A stretch of 64,000 nucleotides of DNA from Bretschneidera sinensis (lineage: Eukaryota > Streptophyta > Magnoliopsida > Brassicales > Akaniaceae), in the NCBI GenBank assembly GCA_023935145.1, contig CM043698.1:60550001-60614000 (forward strand), given 5' to 3'. Every line of letters begins with the position of its first letter. Within the stretch, counting starts at the first letter, position 1. The translations under genes and the position numbers were made by a program. The notes below the pieces were generated by a model that saw nothing but the letters and a program-made list of their open reading frames with translations, made no database searches and was not told the origin of the DNA. Shown here in pieces: positions 62,140 through 64,000 of the stretch.

Positions 62140-63085
62140 ACCCAGATAACAACAAAACTTATAACAGTTCGGGGCAACTAGACCCAAGACAACAGTTAGG
62201 TTAACACGTGGGCACCATCTAACGACTATGGATCAACACGATCCATAAACAAGTTCTGGGGACATCGGACATACAAATCCTCAACTTAGGGGTCAATAAG
62301 ACAACATAACAAACTAGAACGAGCTGTTTCACATGAGCTGAATCCACAAAATAGATTGGATTGGGTCGTCTTAAACAAACACTAGGGCAAATCAAACTTG
62401 GATCCGAGTCGGGTCAACACACAAACAAAACCCAAAAAACTTTCTTTTGTTCTTCACGCAGCATCACCACTCATTTTTTTAATGCTTCCAATGCTCCAAC
62501 ATCATCATTACACTACTTTTACTTTTACTTTTTCCTTTTTTTCCCTTCTTCCACCACGCTCTCTCTTTTTTCTTTTTTTTTTCTTCTACTTCACCAACAT
62601 TAACAACGAAATGCAGGATTAGGTGAAGGAAGTCATTCTGCCGTGGCACGGCTAACTTATGCTGTTGCCACTTAATCAGACATTTTTTTAGTTTAAATAT
62701 GATAAATAGATTGAAGATTATTGGGAGAAACAGAAGATGGTTTCTTAGTTGAGTCTTAGATTGGAGACAAGTGGCATGGATAGTTCACTGTTTCTTGGTT
62801 TAGCTAGTGAAAAGTGAAGCCTACTGATGATTTTTTGGTATCTGAGTAGTAAACAACATTAGATTGCTTGGAGCTATGACTATCATTTATTCATCTTTAT
62901 TATCCACTTACCTTCTTTATAGGTTTATGTACTCTTTAACCTACATACTTGTGATTGCTTGGAGAGTATAAAGAATTTTTTTTCCGTAATTTGTAACTAA
63001 TTGCTTGAAAGGATTCACAAGATTTGTGATTGCATGCAGTCATAGATCCTTCCCTCTTTTGATCTTCTCTTCTACACTGTTCCAG
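62140..63085. other. Remainder of HEXO1 intron 3, nothing recognised
   Basis: The C/T-rich tract at 62510-62590 and the following AT-rich DNA show no gene or clear repeat. Confidence 0.5.
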
Positions 63086-64000
63086 AGGTTCAGCCAGTTA
63101 TGTGATTTTGATTATAGAACTAAATCTGTACAAGTATACAAAGCACCATGGTACATTCAAGACAAACCAAGATTTTCATTTCGTGGGCTTCTACTTGGTT
63201 AGCCTGGATAATTTTCACTGAGTGAATTTTATTATTTTCATTTACACAATTTGTCCCGGAATATCACTTAATATCCAATGTATTTGCAATATTCAATAGA
63301 CACATCAAGACACTATTTTCCGATTGATGTCATTAAGCAGATAATTGAATCCATGTCCTATGCTAAACTCGTAAGATATCCTACTTGCAATCTTTTTGGC
63401 GGTGTTGTGTTTCAGAGTTGAAAGTCATTTGAGCACTCACCTGATCACTAATATATTTTGCTTTCACTTATTATTTTGCATGTATTTCTGATATTGAGAA
63501 TTACGTTCAGTAGAATGTCCTTCACTGGCACATCATAGATGAGGAGTTATTTCCTTTAGAAGTACCTACGTATCCAAATTTTTGGAAAGGTGCATATTCA
63601 AAGTGGGAGCGCTATACGGTTGAGGATGCATATGAAATTGTCATGTAAGACTTGTATAACTTATCCAGTGCCCTAGTAACTCAAGGCTTTTAAAGGCTTC
63701 TAAGAACCTTTGTCCAAATATTTTCCTAGGTTATCACCCATTTCTTCAAAGCATACAGATTACTTCTCTTTTAAATTATAACATCACTAATTTTACTTAT
63801 AAAAAAAATAATAACATCACTAAAATTTTGAATTCTATGTAGGTTAACGTTCATTTATGCTTCATTTGGAATCATTAATTTAAAATGCATGTATTTATAT
63901 ATATAGTTAGTTTAGAAAACTTAGATGAAATTTCAAGTCTATCAATTTTGCAATTTTAGGAAGTCATTCAAGTCTCATGAACTTGTGAGTTTGAAATGTC

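Larger units (their letters stand above)
56601..63644 (+). pseudogene. HEXO1: Beta-N-acetylhexosaminidase (HEXO1-type), damaged, runs off right edge
   Basis: The family (GH20) removes terminal GlcNAc from N-glycans in vacuole or apoplast. Exons: 56601-56968, 57070-57153, 61201-61236, 63086-63197, 63300-63370, 63514-63644; GT-AG throughout. Exon 1 starts MFLNSSKSL with a hydrophobic signal segment and YIWPLPAES. The family sequence then continues one frame over as GNNTLSVYPALSLSVSGNGG: one base is missing at about 56751-56755. Later exons give LGVDESYTLLVAKKDG, ANTVYGAL then TGA (61225-61227) where the family has Arg, FSQLCDFDYRTKSVQVYKAP, SRHYFPIDVIKQIIESMSYAK, LHWHIIDE and KWERYTVEDAYEIV. 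The catalytic Asp-Glu pair lies beyond the window. Outside the two lesions conservation is high, so decay is recent, or the lesions are sequence errors. Intron 2 holds a gypsy element. Confidence 0.85.

Overview
The window is nuclear DNA of a dicot-like flowering plant. It is AT-rich, the genes have many short exons and very long introns with GT-AG junctions, and plant retrotransposons and MITEs fill the introns and spacers. No tRNA, rRNA, CRISPR or bacterial features are visible. I could not fix the species from sequence alone.

Three host genes were reconstructed exon by exon. (1) Minus strand, 19733 down to base 74 and off the left edge: a group-4 (tonoplast-type) sulfate transporter, 15 exons, open over 575 codons, missing the rest of its STAS domain. 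(2) Minus strand, 52311-41717: a complete 6-exon MTP11-type manganese/cation diffusion facilitator predicted at 394 residues. (3) Plus strand, 56601 to 63644 and off the right edge: a beta-hexosaminidase gene of the HEXO1 type with a one-base frameshift in exon 1 and an in-frame TGA in its 36-nt exon 3. It is a pseudogene, an expressed variant, or carries assembly errors.

Mobile DNA by region: two LINEs in sulfate-transporter introns (553-1929 with a 14-bp target duplication; about 4310-8000); a long-TIR element (8265-8835); a probable solo gypsy LTR (about 22971-24361); a pol-deleted copia element (25002-27289); a full-length 10.1-kb SIRE-type copia element (27602-37748, TSD GTTTT) with gag, protease, integrase, RT, RNase H and an envelope-position ORF; in MTP11 intron 3, two related small LTR elements in opposite orientation (43221-45907, TSD ATAGT; 47162-49278, TSD CATTG) flanking a Tourist-like element (45963-46897, TSD TAA); a foldback 17 nt from the MTP11 exon 1 donor (52046-52128); a second long-TIR element (55166-56240); and an RT-deleted Ty3/gypsy element (57241-60823) plus a copia LTR remnant (61914-62067) in HEXO1 introns.

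The most unusual observations are: (a) arrays of the perfect palindrome CCAGTCGACTGG, eight in each SIRE LTR just upstream of the LTR TATA box and eleven more inside the element just upstream of a second TATA box that precedes the envelope-position ORF, which looks like a duplicated promoter module for a separate transcript; (b) an intron-less fragment of a PDS5 cohesin-cofactor gene carried inside the small LTR element at 47162-49278.
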